A DNA stretch of 64,000 bases from Pseudophaeobacter sp. (GCA_027019165.1 JALUXC010000012.1:62001-126000); one strand, 5' to 3'. Numbered from the stretch's first letter, positions 18,744-28,075 are shown. A program made the numbers and translations. The notes: generated by a model from the letters alone, not told the origin.

Positions 18744-18842
18744 TGTGACATGGTCCGTCTGCCAGACAGGTTTTTGCCAACTGATCCTGATGACTGATCC
18801 TGATAACTGCGGCAGAGCCGGATCTTGGGGCGCTGTGCTGCC

Positions 18843-20213
18843 TCAAGACGCCTTTCGGGTGTCTGCTGTTGACTTGCGCTGGGAATGGCTCGAGCCAAGG
18901 GCCACAACATTGCCGGGCTTGGTGTTGAACACATCAACCTGCTGAGACAGGGCGCTGGCATCGTTTGCCAGAATCTGGCTCGCTGCTGTGGTTTCTTCCA
19001 CCATTGCGGCATTCTGCTGGGTGACGGCATCCAGCTGCGCGACACCGGTGTTGATTTCGTCCAGAGTGATCGACTGTTCCTGGGCGCCGCGTGCGATTTC
19101 GCTCACATGCCCTGAGATTGTCTGAACGTTTTCGATGATCGTACTCAGTTCGGCGCCGGCCTTGCCCACAAGATCAACACCGGCCGTCACATGGCCTGAG
19201 CTTTCCGAGATCAAGCCCTTGATTTCGCCGGCTGCATCTGTGGAGCGCTGGGCGAGCGCACGTACCTCGGAGGCAACCACGGCAAATCCGCGCCCGGCTT
19301 CACCGGCCCGCGCGGCTTCGACGCCGGCGTTCAGAGCGAGCAGATTGGTCTGGAAGGAGATATCGTCAATGACAGAAATGATCTGCGAAATCTTGTTGGA
19401 CGATTCCTGAATCTGATCCATCGCGCGAATGGCATTCTGCACCACTTCGCTGCTGCCTTGGGCGGCAGCGGTTGCGTTTGCCACGATGTTTTCGACCTGC
19501 TTTGCGCCTTCGGCTGCGGAGCGGACTGTCGCCGTCAGCTCTTCGATGGCGGCGGCTGTTTCTTCCAGGGTCGCGGCCTGAGTTTCGGTCCGGCTGGACA
19601 ACTGCGACACAGAGCCGTTGATTTCCTGCGCGGTGGTGGACACTGTAGAGGAAACGGATTTGACGGTTTCAATCGTCGACGCAAGCTGTTCGATTGCATC
19701 GTTGAAGGCCGTTCCAAGAACGCTCAGGTCTTCGATGCTGGACACCGAAACGCGGTGTCCCAGGTTGCCACTGGACAGCTCAATCAGACTGTCGGCGATA
19801 TCGCTCGTATCCTTGCGGCGTTGGGTGACATCGGTGGCCAGTTTGATCACCTTTTCAACCTTACCATCCGCATCCAGAACGGGAGCATAGGTCGCCTGGA
19901 TCCAGATCTCTTCACCGGCCTTGGTGATGCGCGGGAACTGATCGGTGAAGAACTCGCCCGATGCGAGGTCTTTCCAGAACTTGGCATACTCTTCTGTCCG
20001 GGTGTAGCCAGGATCAACAAACATAGAGTGGTGCTTGCCGACGATTTCATCCAGAGCATACCCAAGGGCAGACAGGAAGTTCGGATTGGCACGCAGGATT
20101 GTGCCGTCGGGTTTAAACTCGATAACGGCCTGCGTACGTTCAATGACGTCCATCACGGCTTGCTTTTCAGCAAGTGCGGCTTCGAGCTTTCGGCGGTCGG
20201 AACTAAAAAACAT
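18843..20213 (-). CDS. Cytosolic PAS-containing methyl-accepting chemotaxis protein
   Basis: 456 aa with no membrane segment. Residues about 15-135 form a PAS/PAC domain ([15 protein letters not shown] ... [13 protein letters not shown]); residues about 150-430 form the long helical signalling domain with the conserved tip [20 protein letters not shown], which contacts CheA and CheW. Similar to Aer-like soluble receptors that sense redox or a small ligand. No che genes are nearby. The start is the ATG at 20213 behind GAGGGG; a GTG four codons upstream is possible. No C-terminal CheR-binding pentapeptide is visible. Confidence 0.9.
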   Translation of the reverse strand: MFFSSDRRKLEAALAEKQAVMDVIERTQAVIEFKPDGTILRANPNFLSALGYALDEIVGKHHSMFVDPGYTRTEEYAKFWKDLASGEFFTDQFPRITKAGEEIWIQATYAPVLDADGKVEKVIKLATDVTQRRKDTSDIADSLIELSSGNLGHRVSVSSIEDLSVLGTAFNDAIEQLASTIETVKSVSSTVSTTAQEINGSVSQLSSRTETQAATLEETAAAIEELTATVRSAAEGAKQVENIVANATAAAQGSSEVVQNAIRAMDQIQESSNKISQIISVIDDISFQTNLLALNAGVEAARAGEAGRGFAVVASEVRALAQRSTDAAGEIKGLISESSGHVTAGVDLVGKAGAELSTIIENVQTISGHVSEIARGAQEQSITLDEINTGVAQLDAVTQQNAAMVEETTAASQILANDASALSQQVDVFNTKPGNVVALGSSHSQRKSTADTRKAS

Positions 20214-20615
20214 GTATCCCCTCACGGCTGGCCGACGAGATCGGCGGGCTGAGCAAAGGGTATGCCATTCATACTTTTTAAAGAGTTAACTGCCTTAAAA
20301 TTCCCTTTCCGGTTGAAAGATCGACATAAAATTTCAGCAAAGGTGCCATGTTGATACTTGATAGCTTCCTTCGGTTGTGGGGTGGGCTCGAAACTGATTC
20401 GCGGTATCTGCGCTGGGGCGTCCCATTCCGCATGCTCAAGCCTTGGGCAGATAGCGGCAGTGGACAAATCTTCGTGAGGTGAGGATTCCGGCCCGGGTAT
20501 TGTGGGGAGCCGGTGTGCCGCCGGTTGTCAAACACGGGGCACGGCGCAAAGAGGCATTTCAAATGGGTTGGGACAGGCCGGTCAGGCCATTCCCTTGGGG
20601 GATGTGCCGAGGCGC
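20214..20615. other. Intergenic region upstream of the chemoreceptor
   Basis: About 400 bases without a credible gene. An AT-rich patch at 20268-20320 (TTTTTAAAGAGTTAAC and TTAAAATT) probably contains the chemoreceptor promoter. The TTAA elements there are 4 or 5 bases apart, not the 7 needed for a CtrA box. The remainder is GC-rich and unremarkable. Confidence 0.4.
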
Positions 20616-21626
20616 CTATCTCAAAGAGGCCCGCCGCAGCAGTTCCACCAGGTCCGGGCGGTCCAAAAGAGGTGCCGGAACATCCATGCCATGGGTGTCG
20701 CGGCGCTGGTTTGGACGGATCACGCCCATGAGACTTTGGCGCAGATCAGCGGGCAAGGCTGGCTCGGTCATGGGGTCCAGAAACAGGCTTTCGGCGGCAA
20801 TCCCTTCGGCGTAGACGATGTGATGACGATCGAACAGCAATTGAAAATAGTCGACAAACCCCCCATCCTGCACCACCACGCTGTCGCCGTTCACAAGATG
20901 CCGCGCCGCGATCAAGAGTTCCGACGTTCCGGTGCCCAATGCGTCATGGCGCTGGTAGATCATCAATCGATGGTCCGGGCTCACCAGCAGGTCGCGGGCA
21001 TTGTTGAGCGTGCCCTTGCGGATCAGGATCGGCGCCATGGCGCCGGTTGCGCGGCTGGTGGTCTGACCGATCCAGCGCAGTTCCTGCACGCCATCATCGC
21101 GGGTGAGGATCCGGTCGCCGGGGCGCAGGTCTTCGATCGGTTTCTGGGCGCCACTGCCAAGGGTGATATGCGTGCCGCGTGTAAATGAGATGGAGGCCAT
21201 TTGCGCCAGTCGGGCGCGGGCTTCTTTGCGCTCGGCGCTCAGAAGGGCGTAACCGACCTGAGGCAGAAGCGGCGCAAGGGGGGCAAGGTAGATGGCCGCG
21301 ATCAACCCTTCGCGATCGACCTCAACCAGTACCAGGGCGTCCACATTGGTGCCCACCTCGGGCATAAGGGTCAAAGCGCAATCAAGATGAAGATTGGCGC
21401 CCGGGGTGCCCAATTCTGTGTCGGGCGCCACCTCAAAGCTCTTGTTGCCGTCACTGCACAGCGAAAGGCGGCTGGGTTTCTGGCCGGGTCTCAACATATA
21501 GACATCGTCCAGGACCAGATCTTCCAATACGCCCAAGGGATCGCCCATATTGGCTCCGATCTCCACGAGGAAGGCCTCGGCAGGGTAGGCAGGAATTGAT
21601 CTGGCGGCAGAGCGGGCCTGTGTCAC
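20616..21626 (-). CDS. Hint-domain protein
   Basis: 336 aa. The N-terminal part (SIPAYPAEAFLVEIGANMGD) and the C-terminal Hint (hedgehog/intein) module from about residue 145 (TRGTHITLG, PIEDLRPGDRILT, LLVSPDHRLMI, with the HNxxV-like DRHHIVYAEG near 270) match a Roseobacter family of secreted Hint proteins with no known substrate. The usual Cys at the start of the Hint fold is replaced by Ser (ISFTRGT). No signal peptide is seen; RTX-type or other export is possible. A GTG start is inferred at 21626 with an AAAGAGA site, because homology begins at TQARSAARSIP. Confidence 0.78.
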   Translation of the reverse strand: MTQARSAARSIPAYPAEAFLVEIGANMGDPLGVLEDLVLDDVYMLRPGQKPSRLSLCSDGNKSFEVAPDTELGTPGANLHLDCALTLMPEVGTNVDALVLVEVDREGLIAAIYLAPLAPLLPQVGYALLSAERKEARARLAQMASISFTRGTHITLGSGAQKPIEDLRPGDRILTRDDGVQELRWIGQTTSRATGAMAPILIRKGTLNNARDLLVSPDHRLMIYQRHDALGTGTSELLIAARHLVNGDSVVVQDGGFVDYFQLLFDRHHIVYAEGIAAESLFLDPMTEPALPADLRQSLMGVIRPNQRRDTHGMDVPAPLLDRPDLVELLRRASLR

Positions 21627-21791
21627 GTGATGTCTCTTTTGCACTGCGGGGTGGCTCGGGTGTACCTCACGATTGTGGCACGAAACAGGCCGTAAGGCGC
21701 AGAAATTCAGACCGCGGGGGACAGGCTGGTCATTCTGCTGCGGACGGTGCACTCTCTGGCGGGAAACGCAGAATCCTGATGGAGGACGAAC

Positions 21792-22571
21792 ATGGATCTT
21801 GGAATTGCAGGCAAGCGCGCATTGGTCTGTGCCAGCAGCAAGGGCCTTGGCCTTGGCTGCGCCGAGGCGCTGGCCGAAGCGGGGGTGAATCTGGTGATGA
21901 ACGCGCGCGGCGAAGAGGCGCTCTTGGCTGCTGCGCAAGGTATTCGCGACACCTATGGCGTCGAGGTGACCACTGTGGCCGCCGATGTGACCACCGCCGA
22001 AGGACAAAAGGCGGTGCTCGACGCCGCGGGGAATGTCGATATCCTTGTGACCAACGCGGGCGGCCCGCCGCCGGGCATGTGGTCCGACTGGGAGCGCGAG
22101 GATTTCATCAAGGCGCTGGATGCCAACATGCTGGCGCCGATTGCCCTGATGAAGGCGCTTTTGCCGGGCATGATGGACAAGGGCTGGGGCCGGGTGGTCA
22201 ATATCACCTCGCAATCCGTCAAGGCGCCGATTGCGGTGCTCGGCCTGTCGAACTCAGCGCGTGCCGGCCTCACCGGCTATGTGGCCGGTACCTCGCGACA
22301 GGTGGCGGGCAAGGGGGTCACCATCAACAACCTTCTGCCGGGCATCCATGCCACCGACCGGGCCGTCTCGCTTGATACCGGCGTGGCCAACCAGCAGGGC
22401 ATTTCGCTGGAGGAGGCCAAGGCGCAGCGCGCGGCGACCATCCCGGCGCAGCGTTACGGCACGCGGCAGGAATTCGGTGCCGCCTGTGCCTTTCTCTGCT
22501 CGCAGCATGCAGGGTTTATCGTTGGCCAGAACATTCTGCTGGATGGCGGCGCCACCAATATGACGCTGTAA
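21792..22571 (+). CDS. SDR-family oxidoreductase with atypical active site
   Basis: 259 aa, Rossmann fold. The cofactor loop is CASSKGLGLG (about residues 13-22) instead of TGxxxGxG; NAGG and the strand VNITSQSV are present. In place of the catalytic Tyr-x-x-x-Lys the protein has SNSAR (about 154-158). This matches the 3-oxoacyl-reductase-like SDR subgroup that lacks the standard tetrad, so FabG-like activity should not be assumed. The start has GGAGG nearby (GATGGAGGACGAAC). The AlkD-like gene follows after 4 bases, suggesting an operon. Confidence 0.88.
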   Translation: MDLGIAGKRALVCASSKGLGLGCAEALAEAGVNLVMNARGEEALLAAAQGIRDTYGVEVTTVAADVTTAEGQKAVLDAAGNVDILVTNAGGPPPGMWSDWEREDFIKALDANMLAPIALMKALLPGMMDKGWGRVVNITSQSVKAPIAVLGLSNSARAGLTGYVAGTSRQVAGKGVTINNLLPGIHATDRAVSLDTGVANQQGISLEEAKAQRAATIPAQRYGTRQEFGAACAFLCSQHAGFIVGQNILLDGGATNMTL

Positions 22572-22575
22572 CCTC

Positions 22576-23694
22576 ATGGCCAGCGGTTTCTCCTTAAAGG
22601 ACCAGCTGTTCAATCTGGAAAAGACTCGCTATCTGGCGGGTCTTTTTGCAGCGGTCGATCCAGGGTTTGATGCACCGGGTTTTGAGATGCGGGTGATGTC
22701 GCGCTTTCCTGAGCTGGAACTGAAGCAGCGCATCCATTGGATCGCCGAGGTTCTGCAAGGCCACTACAGCGCCCCGCTGCCCGAAGTGGCGCCTGTGCTG
22801 CGCGCCGCCCTGCCGCCGCCGCTGGATCCCGGCAAGAGCGACGATGATTTTGGTGATTTCATCTTTGCCCCCTTGGGCGAATTCGTGGTGGCGAAGGGAT
22901 TGGAGGATCATCCCGATCTGTCGCTGGACCTGTTGGAAGATCTGACTCAGCGGTTCTCGATGGAATATGCGATCCGCCCCTTCCTCAATCGCTGGCCGGA
23001 TCTGACTTTGGAGAGGATGCGGGATTGGGCCGGCCATGATCACTACCATGTGCGCAGGCTCGCCAGCGAAGGGACAAGGCCGCGCCTGCCCTGGGGGCTG
23101 GGTATCACGCTGGACCTGCGCGCGCCCTTGCCTCTGCTCGACCGGCTGCATGGGGACCGGACACGGTTCGTGACCCGCTCGGTTGCCAACCACCTCAATG
23201 ACATTGCCAAGAAAGAGCCGGATCTGGTGGTCGAAACCCTGCACCGCTGGCGCGATACGGGGCAGCAGACGGGCAAAGAGATGGACTGGATGACGCGGCA
23301 CGCCTGTCGCGGGCTGGTGAAGGCAGGTCATGCGGGCGCGCTGACCCTGCTCGGCTATGACCCAGAGGCCCCGGTTGCGGCAGCGATCACATTGGATGCT
23401 GAAACTGTGGCCATTGGCGATGCGCTCTCTTTCGCGGTCGATCTGTCGGGGCCAGAGGATCAGCCGGTCCTGGTGGACTACCGCCTGCATTTTCTGCGCC
23501 CGGGTGGAAAGACCTCGGCCAAGGTGTTCAAGCTGAAGCAGGCGCGATTGGCAGACGGAAAGCTGACGCTTTTGAAACGTCACCGGATGAAAGGGGACGC
23601 AACCACCTTTACCCTGGTACCGGGTGCGCACCGGATCGAGGTTCTGGTCAATGGCACGCGGCGGGCCGAGACGGTTTTTGAGCTGACGCGCTAG
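22576..23694 (+). CDS. DNA alkylation repair protein (AlkD-like HEAT-repeat)
   Basis: 372 aa. The first about 250 residues are helical pairs typical of the AlkD/AlkC HEAT-repeat glycosylase family, which removes positively charged alkylated bases; WAGHDHYHVRRLASEGTRPRLPWG (given here as WAGHDHYHVRRLAS then EGTRPRLPW) is the family hallmark near residues 155-178. A C-terminal beta-rich domain (about 265-372) follows, as in the longer AlkC-type members. Starts 4 bases after the SDR stop, so probably co-transcribed. Confidence 0.85.
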   Translation: MASGFSLKDQLFNLEKTRYLAGLFAAVDPGFDAPGFEMRVMSRFPELELKQRIHWIAEVLQGHYSAPLPEVAPVLRAALPPPLDPGKSDDDFGDFIFAPLGEFVVAKGLEDHPDLSLDLLEDLTQRFSMEYAIRPFLNRWPDLTLERMRDWAGHDHYHVRRLASEGTRPRLPWGLGITLDLRAPLPLLDRLHGDRTRFVTRSVANHLNDIAKKEPDLVVETLHRWRDTGQQTGKEMDWMTRHACRGLVKAGHAGALTLLGYDPEAPVAAAITLDAETVAIGDALSFAVDLSGPEDQPVLVDYRLHFLRPGGKTSAKVFKLKQARLADGKLTLLKRHRMKGDATTFTLVPGAHRIEVLVNGTRRAETVFELTR

Positions 23695-23793
23695 GGCAGC
23701 CTTCACGCTTGCGTCACTGCGGCGCTCTGCCGCTTGTCCGGGGCAGGGGCGCGCGATACCCATTAGCGGGACAAGACCGTGAAAGGGCCACCC

Positions 23794-24843
23794 ATGAAAC
23801 ATGAAAGCGTGCAGAATTACTATGGAGAGGTCCTGCAGGGTAGTGCGGATCTGCAAACCAATGCCTGCTGCACGCCGGACGATATGCCCGATCATGTGAA
23901 GGCAGTGCTGTCGCAGATCCATGACGAGGTTCTGACGCGCTATTACGGCTGCGGGTTGATCGCGCCCGAGGCGCTGGAAGGGGCCTCGGTGCTGGATCTG
24001 GGCTGCGGTGCGGGGCGCGATGTCTATGCGCTGTCGGCCATGGTCGGGGAGAAGGGCCGCGTGGTGGGCGTTGACATGACCCCGGCGCAGCTGGAGGTGG
24101 CGCAGCGTCACCGCGACTACCACGCGGCGGGTTTTGGCCATGGCGCCAGCAATGTCGAATTCCACCACGGCTATATCGAGAAACTGGATGAGCTGGACCT
24201 TGAACCCGGCTCCTTTGATGTCATCGTTTCCAACTGCGTGATCAATCTGGCGACCGACAAGGGCGCGGTGCTGCGCGGGGCGCACCGGCTGCTGAAGGAC
24301 GGCGGAGAGATGTATTTCTCCGACGTCTACGCCGACCGCCGCGTGCCCAAAGCCATGGCAAGGGACGAGGTGCTTTATGGCGAATGCCTGTCCGGGGCGC
24401 TTTACTGGAATGACTTCCTGCGCTTGGCGCGGGAGGTCGGTTTCTTCGATCCGCGCATGGTCACAGCCCGGCCCCTGACCATCGAAAACCCCAAGCTGGA
24501 AGAGCGGGTTGCGCCGCTGAAGTTCCTGTCGGCCACCTACCGGCTGTTCAAGCTGCCGGATCTGGAACCCGATTGCGAGGACTACGGCCAGGCGGTGATC
24601 TACAAGGGCACCATTCCCCATGCGCCCCATGCGCTGAAGCTGGATGATCACCACGTGATCGAGGCGGGCAAGGTCTTCCCGGTCTGCGGCAACACCTGGA
24701 TGATGCTGCATGACACCCGCCTTGCGCCGCATTTCGACTTCATCGGCGATTTCTCGACCCATTACGGGATCTTTGCGGGCTGCGGCGGCGCCTCGCCCTT
24801 CAATGGCTTCGATGACGGCACGGCTGCGGCCTCCTGTTGCTAG
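23794..24843 (+). CDS. arsM: Arsenite S-adenosylmethyltransferase (ArsM type)
   Basis: 349 aa. SAM-binding motif LDLGCGAGRD at about residues 67-76. Cys53, Cys148 (SNCVIN) and Cys198 (GECLSG) fit the three cysteines that hold As(III) in algal ArsM enzymes; a further CC at 25-26 and a terminal CC may be auxiliary metal ligands. The C-terminal FPVCGNTWMMLHDTR domain is also typical of ArsM. The protein should convert arsenite to methylated, volatile species. No arsR or other ars gene is adjacent. Start at MKHESV with AAAGGG upstream; a GTG five codons earlier is possible. Confidence 0.8.
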   Translation: MKHESVQNYYGEVLQGSADLQTNACCTPDDMPDHVKAVLSQIHDEVLTRYYGCGLIAPEALEGASVLDLGCGAGRDVYALSAMVGEKGRVVGVDMTPAQLEVAQRHRDYHAAGFGHGASNVEFHHGYIEKLDELDLEPGSFDVIVSNCVINLATDKGAVLRGAHRLLKDGGEMYFSDVYADRRVPKAMARDEVLYGECLSGALYWNDFLRLAREVGFFDPRMVTARPLTIENPKLEERVAPLKFLSATYRLFKLPDLEPDCEDYGQAVIYKGTIPHAPHALKLDDHHVIEAGKVFPVCGNTWMMLHDTRLAPHFDFIGDFSTHYGIFAGCGGASPFNGFDDGTAAASCC

Positions 24844-24934
24844 CGGCATCAGGACGGCACCCTTGCGTGCGCCCAATGGGGTTGTTATCTGCGGGTAATT
24901 CCGATTGTTTTGATCGGCTTGAACAAGAGAGCCC

Positions 24935-26038
24935 ATGAGCGCCGCATCTGCCCCTCCCTCCCGTCCGGTTCCCCGTCTTGAAATCCGCAACATCCGGCGG
25001 TTCTTTGACGGGCGTGCGGTGGTAGATGATGTCTCGCTCACCATCCAGGCGGGGCAGGTCACCTGCCTTTTGGGGCCGTCGGGCTGCGGCAAATCCACCA
25101 CCCTTCGCATGATCGCGGGTGTCGAGATGCAGGACGAGGGCGAGATCTATGTGGATGGCAAGCTGATCTGCGACACCGTCTTTCGCGTCCCGCCCGAGCG
25201 GCGCGAGATCGGGTTGATGTTCCAGGACTTTGCCCTGTTTCCACACCTGAGTGTTGCCGACAACGTCGCCTTTGGCCTGAAGGGGCCGAAAGATCAGAAA
25301 CGCGCGCGGGTGGAGGAACTGCTCGCCAAGGTGTCGCTGTCCAAATACATCGACGACTATCCGCATCAGCTGTCGGGCGGGGAGCAGCAGCGCGTCGCCC
25401 TTGCGCGCGCCCTGGCGCCGCGCCCGCGCATCATGCTGATGGATGAGCCGTTCTCAGGCCTTGATAACCGCCTGCGCGATGGTATCCGCGATGAAACTCT
25501 GACGCTGTTGCGCGAGGAAGACACGGCGGTTCTTCTGGTCACCCATGAGCCCGAAGAAGCCATGCGCATGGCCGATGAGATCGCCTTGATGCGAGGCGGG
25601 CGGATCGTTCAGCAGGGCGCGCCTTATAACGTCTACACCCGCCCGGTGGACAAGGCGGCGGTGGCCTTTTTCAGCGATGTGAATGTGCTGAACGCGCAGG
25701 TGAATGGCGCGCTGGCCGAAACCCCCTTTGGCCAGTTTCTGGCCCCCGGCGTGCCCGATGGCACCGATGTCGAAATCGTCTTTCGCCCCCAGCATGTGCG
25801 CATCGATTTCGACCGCGCGGGCAAGGGGCCGCTGCCCACCCCCAGCGATGGCGTCCCGGCCCGCGGCGTGGTGGAACGCGCGCGTTTCCTGGGGCATGAA
25901 AGCCTGGTGGAATTCCGCATGGATTTTGACGGATCGCTCCTGAAGGTGACAGTGCCCAACGTATTCCTGCCCGAAGTGGGCCGTGTCCTATGGCTGACCG
26001 TGCCCCGCAACCGGTGTTTTGTCTTTCCAAAGGGCTAG
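24935..26038 (+). CDS. ABC transporter ATP-binding protein, FbpC-like
   Basis: 367 aa. Walker A GPSGCGKST near residues 48-56, Q-loop (MFQDFALFPHLS), signature LSGGEQQRVALARAL, Walker B (IMLMDEP) and H-loop (VTHEPEEA) are intact. A C-terminal TOBE-like regulatory domain (about 240-367) is typical of Fe(III)- or polyamine-type importers. No permease or binding-protein gene is adjacent, so the transport partner is elsewhere. Starts about 90 bases after arsM with only a GAGAG-type ribosome site. Confidence 0.85.
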   Translation: MSAASAPPSRPVPRLEIRNIRRFFDGRAVVDDVSLTIQAGQVTCLLGPSGCGKSTTLRMIAGVEMQDEGEIYVDGKLICDTVFRVPPERREIGLMFQDFALFPHLSVADNVAFGLKGPKDQKRARVEELLAKVSLSKYIDDYPHQLSGGEQQRVALARALAPRPRIMLMDEPFSGLDNRLRDGIRDETLTLLREEDTAVLLVTHEPEEAMRMADEIALMRGGRIVQQGAPYNVYTRPVDKAAVAFFSDVNVLNAQVNGALAETPFGQFLAPGVPDGTDVEIVFRPQHVRIDFDRAGKGPLPTPSDGVPARGVVERARFLGHESLVEFRMDFDGSLLKVTVPNVFLPEVGRVLWLTVPRNRCFVFPKG

Positions 26039-26079
26039 GCAGCCGACACCGGGGCGGATTGCGAAGAAGGATTTGCAAC

Positions 26080-26652
26080 ATGGCCGACCGGCTCCAGCCG
26101 CCTGAGGGTGTGAAAGTATATAAAACCAGTGACGGGCTGGAGTTCTGGATGGGAAGCTTGGTCAGGGGCGCTCCGTTTCAGGCGCCGACCATTTTTACGT
26201 CCGATCCAGAGATTTCTATCGTCATTGTCCCTGGAACCGAGGCTTGCGAAAAATCGTATCTCATGCGCTACTTTGGGACCACGATGGTGTTTTCCAAACC
26301 TTCGGCAGCCACGATACGCCATAGCGACGAAATTGACCGGTTGCGCGCCCGAAATCCGGGTGTTGATCTTGTGATCAAGTGGATTGGGCATACAGCCAAG
26401 TGGCTGGAAAACATCATTGATATCGAAGGGGTGCGGATTCATGACATTCCGTCTGCGCAAAAGTTCAAGAGCAGGGAGGAACAGGAGGAAATGCTCCGCC
26501 TGTTCTGTGAACTCATGCAATGGCTTGGCTTTGGTCCCAGAATTATGAAGAACGGCTTTTTTCCAGAGGACAGGTTCGAGCTGGAACCACAGGTCGTGGG
26601 CTTCGACGTCAAGCTGCGCGCGCGGCTTGATGCCGGGGGCTTTGTCGATTGA
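26080..26652 (+). CDS. Unknown protein of 190 aa
   Basis: No family recognised. The start MADRLQPPEGVKVY follows AGAAGG nine bases upstream. The first half looks beta-rich (LEFWMGSLV, ISIVIVPG), the second half helical (SREEQEEMLRLFCELMQWLG), with one hydrophobic strand LVIKWIGH. Codon use is less GC-rich than the flanking genes, and it sits between conserved chromosomal genes, suggesting acquisition. The next gene, an Imm11-like protein, begins 52 bases later on the same strand, so the two may form a pair. Confidence 0.6.
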   Translation: MADRLQPPEGVKVYKTSDGLEFWMGSLVRGAPFQAPTIFTSDPEISIVIVPGTEACEKSYLMRYFGTTMVFSKPSAATIRHSDEIDRLRARNPGVDLVIKWIGHTAKWLENIIDIEGVRIHDIPSAQKFKSREEQEEMLRLFCELMQWLGFGPRIMKNGFFPEDRFELEPQVVGFDVKLRARLDAGGFVD

Positions 26653-26704
26653 TCACGGCGGGCCTTGGTGCCGACAGAACAGAAATGGGCGACAGCAGGG
26701 CAGA

Positions 26705-27334
26705 ATGATCTATCGACCGTTTACCGACTACGAAGGGGTGGATAGCGGGCTATGGTGGAGCGACAACCCCTATGAAGATGTCAGTCCGCAAAATAAACCT
26801 GCGTCCATGGGTTTGGATGTAACGGTGGCCAGGCCATTGACCCAGGAAAACACTGATTTTGTTTCCCGGCATTGGGCGGTGGCATCGGGAAAACTCGATG
26901 AGATCGGCGATGTTTTCCAGGATTTCCAGTCTTTCCAAATCGTCGTCAGCGAAAAGGTGGCCGAGGTGATCGAGCGGTTTGAACCCGGCCTGCATGATCT
27001 GGTGCCAATTCCAAACGCCTGGTCACTGGGAAGCCAGCAGAGGATCGACAAGAAGCTCTACTTCTTGAACGTCCATGCAACGGCCAGGACTGTCGATATG
27101 GAGAGGGCCGATGTCACTTGGGTCGTACGAAGAAGCGATGGAAAGAAAATCCCGGTCCTGAGCGCCATCAGCACAAAGAAATCTGTTGTCTACCCAAATG
27201 CCGAGGAGGGGCGGCATTTGAGGCGCGATGATATCACTTTGGCGGCATTCATGTCCGGGGCACTGGTGGCGGCCATGCAGGATGCGCAGGTGCTCGGTTT
27301 CAATTTCCGTCCGTGCACTCCCGTGCTGCATTGA
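26705..27334 (+). CDS. Imm11/DUF1629-like protein
   Basis: 209 aa. The segment FQIVVSEKVAEVIERFEPGLHDLVPI (split here as FQIVVSEKVAEVIERF and EPGLHDLVPI, about residues 84-110) followed by KLYFLNV matches the pattern of Imm11 (DUF1629) proteins, predicted immunity proteins of polymorphic-toxin systems. No toxin with an export domain is visible nearby. The start ATG follows a weak CAGGGC site. Base composition is lower in GC than the neighbours. Family assignment is by remembered pattern and moderate in strength. Confidence 0.55.
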   Translation: MIYRPFTDYEGVDSGLWWSDNPYEDVSPQNKPASMGLDVTVARPLTQENTDFVSRHWAVASGKLDEIGDVFQDFQSFQIVVSEKVAEVIERFEPGLHDLVPIPNAWSLGSQQRIDKKLYFLNVHATARTVDMERADVTWVVRRSDGKKIPVLSAISTKKSVVYPNAEEGRHLRRDDITLAAFMSGALVAAMQDAQVLGFNFRPCTPVLH

Positions 27335-27373
27335 CGGGCTGAGCGTGGAAGTTGACTTTTTGGCGCAGTGGCG

Positions 27374-27388
27374 TTAACGAATGGTTAA
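27374..27388. promoter_or_regulatory. CtrA-type box TTAA-N7-TTAA
   Basis: TTAA-CGAATGG-TTAA has the exact 7-base spacing of the full CtrA recognition site. It ends 37 bases before the ATG of the VPLPA-CTERM gene, a position able to activate or overlap its promoter. Confidence 0.6.
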
Positions 27389-27425
27389 TCATTCTTTCGA
27401 AGTACATTCTGATTGGAGATGTTTC

Positions 27426-28052
27426 ATGAGTATCAAAAAATTGGCTGGCGCAGTGTTGGCGCTTGCGTTGTCTGCTTCCGGGGCCCTTGCCGCGACTGTG
27501 TTCGACAATGGAGTGGTTGGATCAGGTGTAAATCGAAACGCCGGCAACCAGTATGGCATTGCAGATGATTTCACCCTGAGCGCAAACACGACCGTGACCG
27601 GTGTGCAATTCGCCTTTGGCTTTGGGAGTTTGGATCTGTCCCAGGCCCGTCTGGATGTTGGCATCTATGATAGCGCGATGAACAATCTGCTGTTGCTAAA
27701 GAACCTGTCCGTCTCAGGTTCTTCTATTGCAAGCACTGGCTCTTATCGGATCTATGATGTGATCGTGAGTGGCCTGAACCTCAATCTGGCGGCCGGCACC
27801 TACTGGTTTGGCTTCAATGGTGCCAACACTGTTGCCGCCTATTCCGACTGGGGGGTGAATGTTTCAGGAGGTAACCTGCGCCAATCCCGTGATAACATGA
27901 CTTTCGATACATTCATCACGTACCCGCGCGAACAGCAGTTCTCGATCCTCGGGACCTCTTCGGCTGCACCGGTTCCGCTTCCGGCCACAGGTCTTCTTTT
28001 GATCGGCGCTTTCGGCGGTCTGGGTCTGATGCGTCGCCGCAAAAAGGCGTAA
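27426..28052 (+). CDS. VPLPA-CTERM sorted exported protein
   Basis: 208 aa. A signal peptide (residues 1-22, cleavage after ALA), a beta-rich middle with Gly/Asn/Ser composition, and a C-terminal sorting signal: the motif VPLPA, then a hydrophobic segment (TGLLLIGAFGGLGLM) and the basic end RRRKKA. This tripartite tail is recognised by the Rhodobacteraceae-type exosortase, so the protein should be anchored or released at the outer surface; the exosortase is not in this window. The start ATG follows TTGGAG. A CtrA-type box lies upstream. Confidence 0.88.
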   Translation: MSIKKLAGAVLALALSASGALAATVFDNGVVGSGVNRNAGNQYGIADDFTLSANTTVTGVQFAFGFGSLDLSQARLDVGIYDSAMNNLLLLKNLSVSGSSIASTGSYRIYDVIVSGLNLNLAAGTYWFGFNGANTVAAYSDWGVNVSGGNLRQSRDNMTFDTFITYPREQQFSILGTSSAAPVPLPATGLLLIGAFGGLGLMRRRKKA

Positions 28053-28075
28053 GACAGCCAGAAGAAACCAGATCC

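Noticed and set aside
20268-20310. CtrA box upstream of the chemoreceptor
   Set aside because: TTAA elements are spaced by four and five bases, not seven.
22594-25110. 838-aa minus-strand open frame antisense to the AlkD-like gene and arsM
   Set aside because: Covers three genes on the other strand, Gln/His/Arg-rich composition, no homology pattern; a GC-rich shadow.
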